Shown: positions 41,165 to 50,826 of the stretch, in pieces | How the letters are laid out: every line of letters starts with the position of its first letter | Numbering within the stretch: the stretch's first letter is position 1 | Assembly: GCA_049890195.1 (NCBI GenBank) | Contig: JBMHBY010000003.1 | Coordinates: 366,628-430,627 of the forward strand | DNA length: 64,000 bases | Source: JAYQKL01 sp049890195 | GTDB lineage: Bacteria > Pseudomonadota > Alphaproteobacteria > RS24 | Direction: 5' to 3' | Program-made: the position numbers and the translations under genes | The notes under the pieces: model-generated | What the model was told of the DNA's origin: nothing | The model's input: the letters and a program-made list of their open reading frames with translations, nothing else | Databases searched by the model: none

Positions 41165-43807
41165 TCAGGCAGCGCGGCCATGGCAATGCTTGAATTTGCG
41201 CCCTGAACCGCACGGGCAGGGGGCATTGCGCGGCACTTTCCCGAACGTCTCCCGGTCCGCCGCATTTGGCCCGCTGTCCCGGGCTTGCATGTCGGGTGTC
41301 TCAGGGGTTTGGACATTTTCGGCGATTTCAACCGACACATTCATGACATAGCGCGTCACGTCATAGCGCAGTTGATCGAGCATGTTGGAAAACATGCCAA
41401 AGGCTTCCAGCTTGTATTCCGACAATGGGTCGCGCTGGCCATAGGCGCGCATGCCAATGACCTGACGCAGATGTTCAAGCGTGTGCAGATGTTCGCGCCA
41501 ATGCTGGTCGAGAATCTGGAGCATCAGGCTTTTTTCAACCTGACGCATCAGGTCCGGCCCGATCTCTACGGCGCGCGCCGCAGCCAGATCGTCCGTTTTC
41601 TGTTGCAGCCGCTCAATGATCTCATCATTGGCAATGCCCTCCTCCTCGGCCCATGCGGTGACGCCGAAATCCTGCCCGAAAACGGCGTTCAGCTGGGCGG
41701 CCAGGCCCTTCATGTCCCATTGCTCGGCATAGGCGCGTTCAGGTATATGCGCAGCGACCTGCTCTTCAATCACCTGCTGGCGCATATCCTTGATGATGGT
41801 GCTGAGGTCGGTTGCCGACATGAAGTCGAGCCGCTGTTCAAACACCACCTTGCGCTGGTCGTTCATGACATCATCAAATTTCAGGATGTTTTTCCGGATG
41901 TCAAAATTGCGCGCCTCAACTTTTTTCTGCGCCCGCTCCAGCGCCTTGTTGATCCAGCGGTGGACAATCGCCTCCCCCTCCTCAAGACCCAGACGACCCA
42001 AAATGGCGTCCATGCGGTCAGTGCCGAAAATGCGCATCAGGTCGTCTTCAAGGCTGAGGAAGAAATAGGACGCGCCCGGATCACCCTGGCGGCCTGAACG
42101 TCCACGCAGCTGATTGTCAATGCGCCGGCTCTCATGGCGCTCCGTCCCGACGACACATAGCCCGCCGGCGGCCAGCGCCTCCTGCTTGGCGGCGTTGATC
42201 TCGGTTTCGATTTTCGCCTTCATCTCACCGCGTCTGCCCTCGTCGGCGTTTTCGTCAAGCTCCTGCGACAGCCGCATATCCAGATTGCCGCCAAGCTGAA
42301 TGTCTGTGCCGCGGCCGGCCATATTGGTGGCGATGGTCACGGCTCCTGGCACGCCGGCCTGCGCGATGATGGCGGCTTCCTGCTCATGATAGCGGGCGTT
42401 CAGGACATTATGCGGGATTTTGCGGTTTTTCAGCTCAGCCGACAGGTCCTCTGATTTTTCAATCGAGGTGGTGCCGACCAGCACCGGTTGACCGCGCTCG
42501 CGGCAATCCGCAATCAGCTCAATGACAGCCTCGGTCTTTTCCTTATGGGTGCGGAAAATCTGGTCATCATGGTCAAGGCGCGCCACCGGGGTGTTGGTCG
42601 GGATTTCGAGGACATCCAGCCCGTAAATGTCCATCAACTCCTCGGCCTCGGTCAGGGCTGTTCCGGTCATGCCGGCCATCTTGCCGTAAAGCCGAAAATA
42701 ATTCTGGAAGGTCACGGAGGCCAGCGTCTGGTTTTCAGGCTGGATGGCTGCGCCCTCCTTGGCCTCAAGTGCCTGATGCAGGCCGTCGGAGAAGCGTCGG
42801 CCCTCCATCATGCGGCCGGTGAATTCGTCAATCAGGACAACCTGCCCGTCCTTGACGATGTAGTCCTTGTCACGGGCGAACAGCTTATGGGCTTTCAGCG
42901 CATTGGTGACATGATGGACTAGGGTGATGTTGCTGACATCATAAATCGTGCTGTCCGCCTCCATCAGGCCGGCCTCTTTCAAAAGACCCTCAACCACGTC
43001 ATTGCCGTCATCTGTCAGGACAACATTATTGGTCTTTTCATCAAGTTCGAAATGCGGCGCCTCGAGTTTGGCGACAAGCTTGTCAATTTGGTTGTAAAGC
43101 CCGCTTTTGTCCTCCAACGGGCCGGAAATGATCAGCGGGGTGCGGGCCTCGTCAATCAGGATTGAGTCAACCTCGTCAATAATGGCGAAATGCAGTGCGC
43201 CCTGCGCCATATCCTCCCGGCTGTATTTCATGTTGTCGCGCAGATAGTCAAAGCCGAATTCATTGTTCGTGCCATAGGTGATGTCACATTCATACGCGGC
43301 GCGGCGTTCGGCATCGCTCATGCTGTTGGTGATGCAGCCGACACTCAGCCCGAGGAAAGTGTGCACCTGGGACATCCAGTCGGAGTCGCGCTGGGCCAGA
43401 TAATCATTGACGGTGACGACATGCACGCCGTTGCCTGTCAAGGCGTTGAGGTAACAGGGCAGTGTGGCGACCAGCGTTTTGCCTTCGCCGGTTTTCATTT
43501 CGGCGATTTTGCCATCATGCAGGGCCATGCCGCCGACAAGCTGTACATCGAAATGGCGCTGGCCGAGCGTGCGTTTCGCCGCTTCCCTGACCGCCGCAAA
43601 GGCGGGTTCCAGTAGCGCATCCAACGTCACCCCGTCGGCAAGCTGGTTTTTGAACGCCTGCGTTTTGGCTTTTAACTCGGCGTCGCTCAACGCCTCAAAT
43701 TCAGCTTCGAGCTCATTGATGCGGTTGACGCGGGCCAGATACGGTTTGAGCTTGCGGTCATTGACTGTGCCGAATAGACGTCGCGCAATGGCGTTAAGTC
43801 CCAACAT
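41165..43807 (-). CDS. secA: Preprotein translocase ATPase SecA
   Basis: An 880-residue motor that drives unfolded preproteins through SecYEG. Visible parts: DEAD-like Walker A region MKTGEGKTLVATLPCYLNAL, Walker B IDEVDSILIDEARTPLIISGP, preprotein-binding domain, DEFTGRMMEGRRFSDGLHQALEAKEG, ATNMAGRGTDIQLGGN, and the C-terminal zinc finger CPCGSGRKFKHCHG that binds SecB and lipids. Start taken at MLGLNAIARRLFG; earlier in-frame codons are unconserved. The gene converges with accA. Confidence 0.97.
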   Translation of the reverse strand: MLGLNAIARRLFGTVNDRKLKPYLARVNRINELEAEFEALSDAELKAKTQAFKNQLADGVTLDALLEPAFAAVREAAKRTLGQRHFDVQLVGGMALHDGKIAEMKTGEGKTLVATLPCYLNALTGNGVHVVTVNDYLAQRDSDWMSQVHTFLGLSVGCITNSMSDAERRAAYECDITYGTNNEFGFDYLRDNMKYSREDMAQGALHFAIIDEVDSILIDEARTPLIISGPLEDKSGLYNQIDKLVAKLEAPHFELDEKTNNVVLTDDGNDVVEGLLKEAGLMEADSTIYDVSNITLVHHVTNALKAHKLFARDKDYIVKDGQVVLIDEFTGRMMEGRRFSDGLHQALEAKEGAAIQPENQTLASVTFQNYFRLYGKMAGMTGTALTEAEELMDIYGLDVLEIPTNTPVARLDHDDQIFRTHKEKTEAVIELIADCRERGQPVLVGTTSIEKSEDLSAELKNRKIPHNVLNARYHEQEAAIIAQAGVPGAVTIATNMAGRGTDIQLGGNLDMRLSQELDENADEGRRGEMKAKIETEINAAKQEALAAGGLCVVGTERHESRRIDNQLRGRSGRQGDPGASYFFLSLEDDLMRIFGTDRMDAILGRLGLEEGEAIVHRWINKALERAQKKVEARNFDIRKNILKFDDVMNDQRKVVFEQRLDFMSATDLSTIIKDMRQQVIEEQVAAHIPERAYAEQWDMKGLAAQLNAVFGQDFGVTAWAEEEGIANDEIIERLQQKTDDLAAARAVEIGPDLMRQVEKSLMLQILDQHWREHLHTLEHLRQVIGMRAYGQRDPLSEYKLEAFGMFSNMLDQLRYDVTRYVMNVSVEIAENVQTPETPDMQARDSGPNAADRETFGKVPRNAPCPCGSGRKFKHCHGRAA

Positions 43808-44018
43808 GGGTAATCCCTCTAAAAGCCAGGGACTGCCCCCTGAATACATTTATATAAGGTTCATGTAAGCATCCTGCCGGGTCATGTCAATGAGCACACC
43901 GGCAATAAGCCGGAAGAATTTGCCCTTCACGCAGGCCTTTGTTAAATGAGGTTCTGTTGCCGACTGGTCGTTTCATGGCATAAGGTTGTACAGGCACAGA
44001 CAGGAAAAGGATTCCGCC

Positions 44019-45266
44019 ATGGTTCAACATGCAAACATCTCGCCGCTGGCACCCAAACGGCAGAAAAAACTGCCCGCCATTGCCGGGGCACGGCTCACCA
44101 CAGTGGCCACGGGTGTCAAATATCAAGGCCGGGATGATTTGTTGATGATGACATTCGCCCCCGGTACCACGGTCGCCGGGGTGACGACGCGCTCCTCCAT
44201 GCCGTCAGCCGCCGTCGACTGGTGCAAAGCCAATCTGCCGCAGGGCAAGGCCGGGGCGTTGGTGGTCAATGCCGGCAACGCCAACGCCTTCACCGGGCGC
44301 CAGGGCACGCGCGCTGTTGCCGCCATTGGCGCCTACATGGCAGCCAAAGCCGGCCTCCCGCCGGCGCAGGTCATGATGGCGTCAACCGGGGTGATCGGCG
44401 AAGATCTCGACACCGGTCCGATATGTGACGGGCTGGACGCCGGTTATGACACCCTGCACGAAAAGGGGGATTGGCTGGCCGCCGCCAAAGCCATCATGAC
44501 CACAGACACATTCCCCAAAACCGTGACCCGGGAGGTCACTCTTGGCGGCACGAAAGTGCGCATCAACGGCATCGCCAAAGGTTCCGGCATGATTGCCCCT
44601 GACATGGCGACCATGCTCGGCTTTTTCGTCACGGATGCCGACCTGCCGGCGCCGGTTTTGCGGAAACTTTTGAAAGACACCGTGCCCGGCAGTTTCAATG
44701 CGATTACGGTTGACAGCGACACCTCAACATCCGACACCGTGCTACTGTTTGCGACCAGAACGGCCAAACACAGAGGCGGCCCGGTCAAAAGCGCCGGGGA
44801 CAAAAGGCTGACCGCCTTCCGCAGGGCCTTGAACGAGGTGATGCAGGACATGGCGCAGTTGATTGTCCGTGACGGCGAGGGGGCCACCAAATTCGTGACC
44901 GTGAAAGTCCGCGGCGCTGTTTCGGACGCCTCGGCCCGCCGTGTTGCCCTGTCCATCGCCAATTCACCACTGGTCAAGACGGCGATGGCGGGCGAGGACG
45001 CGAATTGGGGTCGTATTGTCATGGCGGTCGGGAAATCCGGCGAACCGGCCGACCGCGACCGGCTTGGCATCACCATTGGCGGCCATAAGGTCGCCGCATC
45101 CGGGCGCGCCGTCAAAGGCTATGATGAACGCCCGGTGGCGCGGCACATGCGCGGCCGTGAGATCACACTGGACGTGCAGTTGGGGGTCGGCAGAGGCGCG
45201 GCCTGTGTTTGGACGTCCGATCTGACACATGACTACATCTCCATCAATGCCGATTACCGGAGTTGA
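44019..45266 (+). CDS. argJ: Bifunctional ornithine acetyltransferase / N-acetylglutamate synthase
   Basis: ArgJ recycles the acetyl group from N-acetylornithine to glutamate in arginine synthesis. The 415-residue precursor contains the self-cleavage site KGSGMIAPDMATMLGFF (cleaved before Thr in ATML into alpha and beta chains, an N-terminal nucleophile hydrolase) and VVNAGNANAFTGRQG. The catalytic Thr begins the beta chain. The 211-base gap to the divergent secA gene shows only weak hexamers. Confidence 0.95.
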   Translation: MVQHANISPLAPKRQKKLPAIAGARLTTVATGVKYQGRDDLLMMTFAPGTTVAGVTTRSSMPSAAVDWCKANLPQGKAGALVVNAGNANAFTGRQGTRAVAAIGAYMAAKAGLPPAQVMMASTGVIGEDLDTGPICDGLDAGYDTLHEKGDWLAAAKAIMTTDTFPKTVTREVTLGGTKVRINGIAKGSGMIAPDMATMLGFFVTDADLPAPVLRKLLKDTVPGSFNAITVDSDTSTSDTVLLFATRTAKHRGGPVKSAGDKRLTAFRRALNEVMQDMAQLIVRDGEGATKFVTVKVRGAVSDASARRVALSIANSPLVKTAMAGEDANWGRIVMAVGKSGEPADRDRLGITIGGHKVAASGRAVKGYDERPVARHMRGREITLDVQLGVGRGAACVWTSDLTHDYISINADYRS

Positions 45267-45268
45267 TC

Positions 45269-45667
45269 ATGAGGCAGGTTCTTGTCGCCGCCGGGGCACT
45301 GGTTGACGAAAAGGGTCACGTTCTGGTGACCCAGCGCCCGCCCGGCAAATCCATGGCCGGCAAGTGGGAGTTTCCGGGCGGCAAGGTTGAGCCGGGGGAA
45401 ACCCCGGAGCAGGCCTTGATCCGCGAATTGAAGGAGGAACTGGACATTGATGTCACGCACAATTGTCTGGCGCCTTTGAGTTTTGCCAGCCATGCCTATG
45501 AGGATTTTCATTTGCTGATGCCGCTGTTTGTCTGCCGCAAATGGCACGGTGTTGTCAGGCCAAGGGAAGGTCAGGCGATGCAATGGGTCAAGCCGGTGCA
45601 GTTGTTCAAGTTTGACATGCCCCCGGCGGACCTGCCGCTTCTCGGAATTTTGTGCGAACTCGTCTAG
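45269..45667 (+). CDS. mutT: 8-oxo-dGTP diphosphatase (MutT family Nudix hydrolase)
   Basis: A 132-residue Nudix hydrolase. The Nudix box is GGKVEPGETPEQALIRELKEEL (Gx5Ex7REUxEE) with an ALVDEKGHVLVTQRPPGKSMAGKWEFPGGK lead-in, the MutT signature. It removes oxidised guanine nucleotides from the pool. It starts two bases after argJ stops, so the two share a transcript. ATG chosen; the TTG upstream overlaps the argJ stop. Confidence 0.9.
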   Translation: MRQVLVAAGALVDEKGHVLVTQRPPGKSMAGKWEFPGGKVEPGETPEQALIRELKEELDIDVTHNCLAPLSFASHAYEDFHLLMPLFVCRKWHGVVRPREGQAMQWVKPVQLFKFDMPPADLPLLGILCELV

Positions 45668-46533
45668 AGCTTCTTCTCCTGCGTGTTCAGGGCGTCGGCC
45701 AAGCGCATTTTGGCGCTGCCGGGGCGCAATGGTTTTTGCTGGCTGTCATGGGGCGCCCAACCGGAGATATGGATCAGCTCAAAACTGGCCGGCACTCTGC
45801 TGTCAGCGTCGCCATGTTCCGAGGTGTAAATTTCAGCCAGACGCATCAGTGTCTGGCGGCGTAACGGCACGCGGCGCCTGTCTTGCAGGCAGTTGGCTTC
45901 GCCCATGCGCCGGATTTCGTTGAGCAGATGCAACGGGGTTTCATAACGCACCGTCACCTTGTCGCAGTCAACCACCGGCAGGGCAAAGCCGGCGCGCTGC
46001 AGCAGGGCGCCCATATCCTGCATATCGGCGAAGGGGTGCACCCGCGGGCTGACACCGCTCTGGGTTTCAGCCTCGGCCTGCAGAAAGCTCGCGCGCAGTT
46101 CGGTCAGGGTTTCGCCGCCCGGCAAAGCGCCCAGCAACAAACCATCCGGCTGCAGGGCCAGACGGAGCTGAATCAGGCTGCCGGGCAGGTCATTGACGCT
46201 GTGCAGCCCGCCCAGGGAGAGGATCAGGTCATGACTGCCGTGTTCAAGGTCAAGAAGCTCCTCGTCGATGAAATCGTCACTGACAGGGGTTGACCGCCGC
46301 AAAGTGGTGCTATGGCTTTTGTCTTTCAGGGCCGGCAGCTCATCCAGGACACATTCATGCGGCGCGATGATGAGGGTGTGTTGAAAGGTGCGGTTGATGT
46401 CAAGCAGACGCTCATTCACGTCCCGGGCCATGCGGCGGAGCAGGAAATCAACCTCGGTGAAGCCCCTGCGGGCCTTGAGCAGCCGGTTCCCACGCAGCTT
46501 GCGGTCAAATATCTCTGGTGCTGAGGCGGTCAT
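45664..46533 (-). CDS. NDUFAF5-like methyltransferase-fold protein
   Basis: A 289-residue class I methyltransferase-like protein of the NDUFAF5/BioC group. IFDRKLRGNRLLKARRGFTEVDFLLRRMARDVNERLLDINRTF, DLILSLGGLHSVNDLPGSLIQLRLALQPDGLLLGALPGGETLTELR and the HPFADMQDMGALLQRAGFALPVVDCDKVTVRY block are close to the mitochondrial complex I assembly factor, which hydroxylates an arginine of NDUFS7. The classical SAM glycine motif I is degenerate here (HTLIIAPHECVLDE). Converges with mutT with a four-base overlap. Confidence 0.85.
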   Translation of the reverse strand: MTASAPEIFDRKLRGNRLLKARRGFTEVDFLLRRMARDVNERLLDINRTFQHTLIIAPHECVLDELPALKDKSHSTTLRRSTPVSDDFIDEELLDLEHGSHDLILSLGGLHSVNDLPGSLIQLRLALQPDGLLLGALPGGETLTELRASFLQAEAETQSGVSPRVHPFADMQDMGALLQRAGFALPVVDCDKVTVRYETPLHLLNEIRRMGEANCLQDRRRVPLRRQTLMRLAEIYTSEHGDADSRVPASFELIHISGWAPHDSQQKPLRPGSAKMRLADALNTQEKKL

Positions 46534-46578
46534 GGCGGCACTATAGCCCTAATGATGGGTCAAAGGAAACAACAAGAC

Positions 46579-47346
46579 ATGACGCCACATACTGATGAAC
46601 CAAACGGCACCCCCGTAATCCTGACTGAGGTTTTGGATTTTCTCCTGCCGCCAAGATGCGCCCTGTGCGGCGTGACGGTGGTGCAGACGCCTGCCCTTTG
46701 CGGCTCCTGCTGGGAGGGTTTGACTTTCATTGACGGTCCGGTCTGCGCCCGCACCGGCGCGCCGCTGCCCTATGACCTTGGTCCGCAGACGGTTTCGCTC
46801 GGGGCCATGATGCGCCCGCCCGCTTATGACGCCGCACGGGCAGCTGTCGGTTATGACGCCGCCGCCCGTGATTTGATCCGCCGGTTTAAATTCAACAACC
46901 GTCCAGAGCTTGCCGCTTTGATGGTGCCGTGGATGCATCGGGCCGGACATGCCATTTTGCAGGACGCGGATTTTCTTCTGCCTGTGCCCCTGCACTGGAC
47001 GCGGTTTTTGTCACGGCGCTACAACCAGTCGGCGGAGCTGGCGCGGCGTCTGGCACATGCCGCCGGTGTGCCGATGCGTATCGACCTGCTCAAACGCGTG
47101 AAGCGGACCCGCCAGCAGGTCGGGCTGACGCGGCCGATGCGCAGGAAAAACCTGCAGGGGGCGTTCCTCCTGCCCAAAAAACAGAAGCCATCGGTGGTCG
47201 ACCGGCATCTGGTTCTGGTGGATGATGTGCTGACAACCGGGGCAACGGTTGAGGCTTGCGCCAAGGTGTTGCGCCGTGCCGGGGCGGCAAGGGTGTCGGT
47301 GTTGACGGTCGCCAGGGTTGTGATGCCGGAGAGAGTTCATATATGA
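46579..47346 (+). CDS. comF: ComF-family phosphoribosyltransferase-like protein
   Basis: A 255-residue protein: N-terminal zinc finger (CALCGVTVVQTPALCGSCW), then a PRTase domain with the PRPP loop LVLVDDVLTTGATVEACAKVL and RYNQSAELARRLA. ComF/GntX proteins are linked to DNA uptake in Gram-positives; their job in most Proteobacteria is unclear. Start at 46579 rather than the earlier ATG because it has AAGGA upstream. The 3' end overlaps the nitrilase gene by four bases. Confidence 0.88.
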   Translation: MTPHTDEPNGTPVILTEVLDFLLPPRCALCGVTVVQTPALCGSCWEGLTFIDGPVCARTGAPLPYDLGPQTVSLGAMMRPPAYDAARAAVGYDAAARDLIRRFKFNNRPELAALMVPWMHRAGHAILQDADFLLPVPLHWTRFLSRRYNQSAELARRLAHAAGVPMRIDLLKRVKRTRQQVGLTRPMRRKNLQGAFLLPKKQKPSVVDRHLVLVDDVLTTGATVEACAKVLRRAGAARVSVLTVARVVMPERVHI

Positions 47347-48197
47347 TAGGGGTCATGAGTGATGTCACAAAAGCGGCCTGTATCCAGTTTTGCAGCGGTG
47401 TTTCGCCTGAGGCGAATCTTGACCGCCTGTCCGGTTTTGTCGCCATGGCGGTGGAACAAGGGGCGCAATGGATTGTGACGCCTGAAACCAGCAACTTCAT
47501 GCCCGCCAACCGCGACATGCTGCTTGCCACAGCCCGGACGGAAAACGAAGATCTCTGCGTGGCGGGGTTCAAGGAACTGGCACGCCGGCACAAAATCTGG
47601 TTGCAGGCCGGCTCCTTCATCCTCCTGAACGGGGCCGGCCGCCCGGTCAACAGATCGTTGATGTTTGCGCCTGACGGCAACTTGGTTGCCCGATATGACA
47701 AAATTCATCTGTTTGATGTCACTTTGGCGGATGGCGAAAGTCATCGCGAGTCGGCCAATTATGCCGGCGGGGGGACGGCGGTGGTCGTAAAATTGCCCTT
47801 CGGGTCCCTGGGCATGAGCGTCTGTTATGACCTGCGGTTTGCCGGGCTTTACAGAAGCCTGGCGGAGACCGGGGCGCAGTATCTGACAGTCCCCTCGGCC
47901 TTCACCAAGCCGACCGGCGCGGCGCATTGGGAGGTTTTGCTGCGGGCGCGGGCCGTGGAAACCGGCTGTTATGTGCTGGCGCCGGCGCAATCCGGATTGC
48001 ATGAAAACGGCCGCGAAACCTATGGTCACAGCCTGATCATCGATCCGTGGGGGCAAATTTTGGCTGAACTTGCGGACGGTGAAGGGGTCATCATTGCGGC
48101 GTTGGATATGGCGCGGCTGGAGAAGACAAGACGCCAAATACCGGTTCTGGAGCATGGCAAAAACTTCATCACGGAGATCGTGAATGATCCGTTATGA
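47343..48197 (+). CDS. Nitrilase-family amidase (Nit1-like, likely deaminated-glutathione amidase)
   Basis: A 284-residue carbon-nitrogen hydrolase. The catalytic triad is visible: Glu in VTPETSNFMP, Lys in YDKIHLFDV, Cys in MSVCYDLRFAGLYRSL. The sequence FDVTLADGESHRESANY, then SAFTKPTGAAHWEVLLRARAVETGCYVLAPAQSG matches the NIT1 branch, shown in yeast and mammals to remove deaminated glutathione. Starts within the comF stop (ATGA) and its tail overlaps the DUF1178 gene by 14 bases. Confidence 0.9.
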   Translation: MIGVMSDVTKAACIQFCSGVSPEANLDRLSGFVAMAVEQGAQWIVTPETSNFMPANRDMLLATARTENEDLCVAGFKELARRHKIWLQAGSFILLNGAGRPVNRSLMFAPDGNLVARYDKIHLFDVTLADGESHRESANYAGGGTAVVVKLPFGSLGMSVCYDLRFAGLYRSLAETGAQYLTVPSAFTKPTGAAHWEVLLRARAVETGCYVLAPAQSGLHENGRETYGHSLIIDPWGQILAELADGEGVIIAALDMARLEKTRRQIPVLEHGKNFITEIVNDPL

Positions 48198-48597
48198 CCT
48201 GATCTGCACCCATGGGCATGAATTTGAGGCCTGGTTCCGTGACAGCGCCGCGTTCGATGATGACAAAGCCATGCGCCGTCTGCAATGTCCTGTCTGCGCG
48301 ACCCGTAAGGTTGATAAAGCCATTATGGCGCCGGGAATCCCGAAAAAATCCAGTCAAACGCAGTCCGACAAGGACGCCTTCATAAAAATGGCACAAAAGG
48401 TTGAGCAGCATGTCACCGAGAATTTTGATTATGTCGGAGACGGTTTTGCGGACGAGGCGCGGGCCATGCATTACGGGGATGCGGAGCAGCGCGACATTTA
48501 CGGTGAGGCAACCCCGGAGGATGCGGTTGACCTTTTGGAGGAAGGCATTGAGGTTCTGCCTTTGCCGGCATCCGTGCCGGCCAAGAAACGCAATTAG
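48184..48597 (+). CDS. DUF1178 family protein
   Basis: A 137-residue protein. N-terminal MIRYDLICTHGHEFEAWFRDSAAFDDDKAMRRLQCPVCATRKVDKAIMAPGI has a CxxC zinc-like pair and CTHGHEFEAWF, both typical of DUF1178. Widespread in alphaproteobacteria in the comF/nitrilase/ubiG neighbourhood; function unknown. Ends four bases before ubiG on the opposite strand. Confidence 0.88.
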   Translation: MIRYDLICTHGHEFEAWFRDSAAFDDDKAMRRLQCPVCATRKVDKAIMAPGIPKKSSQTQSDKDAFIKMAQKVEQHVTENFDYVGDGFADEARAMHYGDAEQRDIYGEATPEDAVDLLEEGIEVLPLPASVPAKKRN

Positions 48598-48600
48598 TGC

Positions 48601-49347
48601 CTATTTTCTGGCATAGCCCATGTAATTGACGGCCAGGTCAGCTGTCCGACGCCAGCTGTCGGCCAATGGGTTGAAGCTGACCCCGGTCATTTCCAGGGGG
48701 CTCAAGCCGGAGATTTCAAGATAATCCGTCATTTCGTCAGGCGTGATGAAACGGCTCCAATCATGTGTGCCCCTGGGCAGCCAGCGCAGGACATATTCAG
48801 CGCCGACAATGGCCAGTGCGAAGGATTTGAGCGTCCGGTTGAGTGTGGCGAAAAACATGATGCCACCCGGCCTGACCATTTTGCCGCAGGCATTCATGAA
48901 TGCCGGGACATCCGCCACATGTTCGACGACCTCCATGTTCAGAATGATGTCAAACGTCTCGCCTTCGGCACACAGGGCGTCCGCAGTGGTGTGCCGATAG
49001 TCAATGGAAAGCCCCATTTTTTCAGCATGAACCGCCGCCGTTTTGATGTTGGCATCCCCGGCATCCGCCCCGATGACATCCGCCCCAAGCCGGCACATGG
49101 GTTCGCTTAACAGCCCGCCGCCGCAGCCAATGTCCAGAAGACGCAGACCTTCCAGGGGGGTGGCATCTGAAGGTTTGAGGTTGAAATGGGCGCAGGCCAC
49201 GGTTTTGATGTAATCCAATCGGGTCGGGTTGAATTTGTGCAGGGGCTTGAATTTGCCGTGCGGATCCCACCATTCGTCGGCCATGGCGGAAAATTTGGCG
49301 ATTTCAGCCTCATTGACGGTAACAGTTGACATGTTTTGGTTCGGCAT
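48601..49347 (-). CDS. ubiG: Ubiquinone biosynthesis O-methyltransferase UbiG
   Basis: A 248-residue SAM-dependent enzyme doing two O-methylations in ubiquinone synthesis. MADEWWDPHGKFKPLHKFNPTRLDYI and the SAM motif LRLLDIGCGGGLLSEPMCRLGADVIGADAG are diagnostic, as is the downstream membrane-binding ETFDIILNMEVVEHVADVPAFM and FFATLNRTLKSFALAIVGAEYVLRWLPRGTHDWSRFI. Start at 49347 with GAGGGG just upstream. Divergent from lysC. Confidence 0.95.
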   Translation of the reverse strand: MPNQNMSTVTVNEAEIAKFSAMADEWWDPHGKFKPLHKFNPTRLDYIKTVACAHFNLKPSDATPLEGLRLLDIGCGGGLLSEPMCRLGADVIGADAGDANIKTAAVHAEKMGLSIDYRHTTADALCAEGETFDIILNMEVVEHVADVPAFMNACGKMVRPGGIMFFATLNRTLKSFALAIVGAEYVLRWLPRGTHDWSRFITPDEMTDYLEISGLSPLEMTGVSFNPLADSWRRTADLAVNYMGYARK

Positions 49348-49440
49348 GGCGCCCCTCAGTCTTGGGTCCTGAGCGCGGGAGTTCACAAGGCGCTGGACAT
49401 TTCAGGTGTTTTTCTAGTAAATAAGCCCCGCTTGCACAAG

Positions 49441-49459
49441 AACAACACCTTATGTTGTT
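49441..49459. repeat. Inverted repeat in the ubiG-lysC gap
   Basis: AACAACA (49441-49447) and TGTTGTT (49453-49459) around a 5-base centre: a symmetrical, operator-like site in the shared 185-base upstream region. No promoter hexamers with good spacing around it, so role unknown. Confidence 0.4.
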
Positions 49460-49532
49460 GTTATATGGGGCAATAATTATTTCAAGTCCAGTCATGGGGC
49501 GACGATTGCGCCTCATCGGTAAAGGAATGTAA

Positions 49533-50801
49533 ATGGCACGCCTTGTCATGAAATTCGGCGGTACATCGGTCGGCTCGCCTGAGCGGATCAAAAATGTGGC
49601 GCAGCACGTCAAACGTGAGGTTGACGCCGGTCATAACGTGGCCGTTGTCGTCTCCGCCATGTCCGGCGAAACCAACCGGCTGGTGGATTTGACACGCGAG
49701 ATTTCGCCGCTGCATGATGCGCGCGAATATGATGTCGTCGTGGCGGCCGGCGAGCAGGTCAGCATCGGCCTTCTGGCGATGGCGTTGAACGAGATAGGCG
49801 TGCCGGCCCGCTCCTGGCTGGGCTGGCAGTTGCCGGTCCGGACCAACGGTGTCCACGGTGCAGCCCGCATTCAGGATATTGACACCACCATTATAGAGGC
49901 GCAGTTTGAAGAAAACCGGGTGGCGGTCATTGCCGGGTTTCAGGGTCTTGCTGAGGACAACCGCATCACAACTCTCGGGCGCGGCGGTTCAGACACCAGT
50001 GCGGTCGCGGTTGCAGCCGCACTGAAGGCCGACCGGTGTGACATATATACGGATGTGGACGGTGTCTACACCACAGACCCGCGCATTGTGCCTGTGGCGC
50101 AACGGCTGTCGCGCATCAGCTATGAGGAGATGCTGGAAAGCGCATCATTAGGGGCGAAAGTCTTGCAGACCCGTTCCGTTGAAATGGCTATGGTGCATAA
50201 TGTCAGTCTGCAAGTGCGCGCCAGTTTTGATGACCCGGCGGCCGACTATCCTGATGATGGTCTGGTCGGCACGTTGGTCTGCAATGAGGAGTTCATTATG
50301 GAACAGGAAGTTGTAAGCGGGATTGCCTATTCGCGGGATGAAGCGAAAATCACCTTGCGCAGCGTCGCGGACAAACCGGGTGTTGCCGCGGCCGTGTTCG
50401 GTCCGCTGGCCGAGGCCGCCATCAATGTGGACATGATTGTCCAGAACATTTCGGCTGATGGCGGACATACGGACATCACCTTTACCGTGCCCAATGATGA
50501 GTTGGCGCGGGCGAAAGGGGTTGTCGAGGGTTCGCAGGACGCCATCGGCTTTGCGCAAATGGAGAGCGCCGGCGGCCTGTCGAAAATATCAATTGTCGGA
50601 ATTGGCATGCGCAGCCATGCCGGGGTTGCCCAGAAAATGTTTACGGTGTTGGCTGAAAAGGGCATCAACATCCACGTGATTTCGACATCGGAAATCAAAG
50701 TCAGCGTGCTGATAGACGCCGACTACACTGAGCTGGCCGTCAGGTCGCTGCACTCGGCCTATGGTCTGGACAGCGCGGAAGGAGAGGCTGAACCCGCCTG
50801 A
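49533..50801 (+). CDS. lysC: Aspartate kinase
   Basis: A 422-residue aspartokinase feeding lysine, methionine and threonine synthesis. N-terminal RLVMKFGGTSVGSPERIKNVAQHV, GRGGSDTSAVAVAAALKADRCDIYTDVDGVYTTDPRIV, and C-terminal paired ACT domains (about 265-400, IAYSRDEAKITLRSVADKPGVAAAVFGPLAEAAINVDMIVQN and IVGIGMRSHAGVAQKMFTVLAEKGINIHVISTSEIKVSVL). Presumably feedback-regulated. Ribosome site AAAGGA before the ATG. Confidence 0.96.
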   Translation: MARLVMKFGGTSVGSPERIKNVAQHVKREVDAGHNVAVVVSAMSGETNRLVDLTREISPLHDAREYDVVVAAGEQVSIGLLAMALNEIGVPARSWLGWQLPVRTNGVHGAARIQDIDTTIIEAQFEENRVAVIAGFQGLAEDNRITTLGRGGSDTSAVAVAAALKADRCDIYTDVDGVYTTDPRIVPVAQRLSRISYEEMLESASLGAKVLQTRSVEMAMVHNVSLQVRASFDDPAADYPDDGLVGTLVCNEEFIMEQEVVSGIAYSRDEAKITLRSVADKPGVAAAVFGPLAEAAINVDMIVQNISADGGHTDITFTVPNDELARAKGVVEGSQDAIGFAQMESAGGLSKISIVGIGMRSHAGVAQKMFTVLAEKGINIHVISTSEIKVSVLIDADYTELAVRSLHSAYGLDSAEGEAEPA

Positions 50802-50826
50802 TGATGACGGGTGAAGCCGGCGCATA

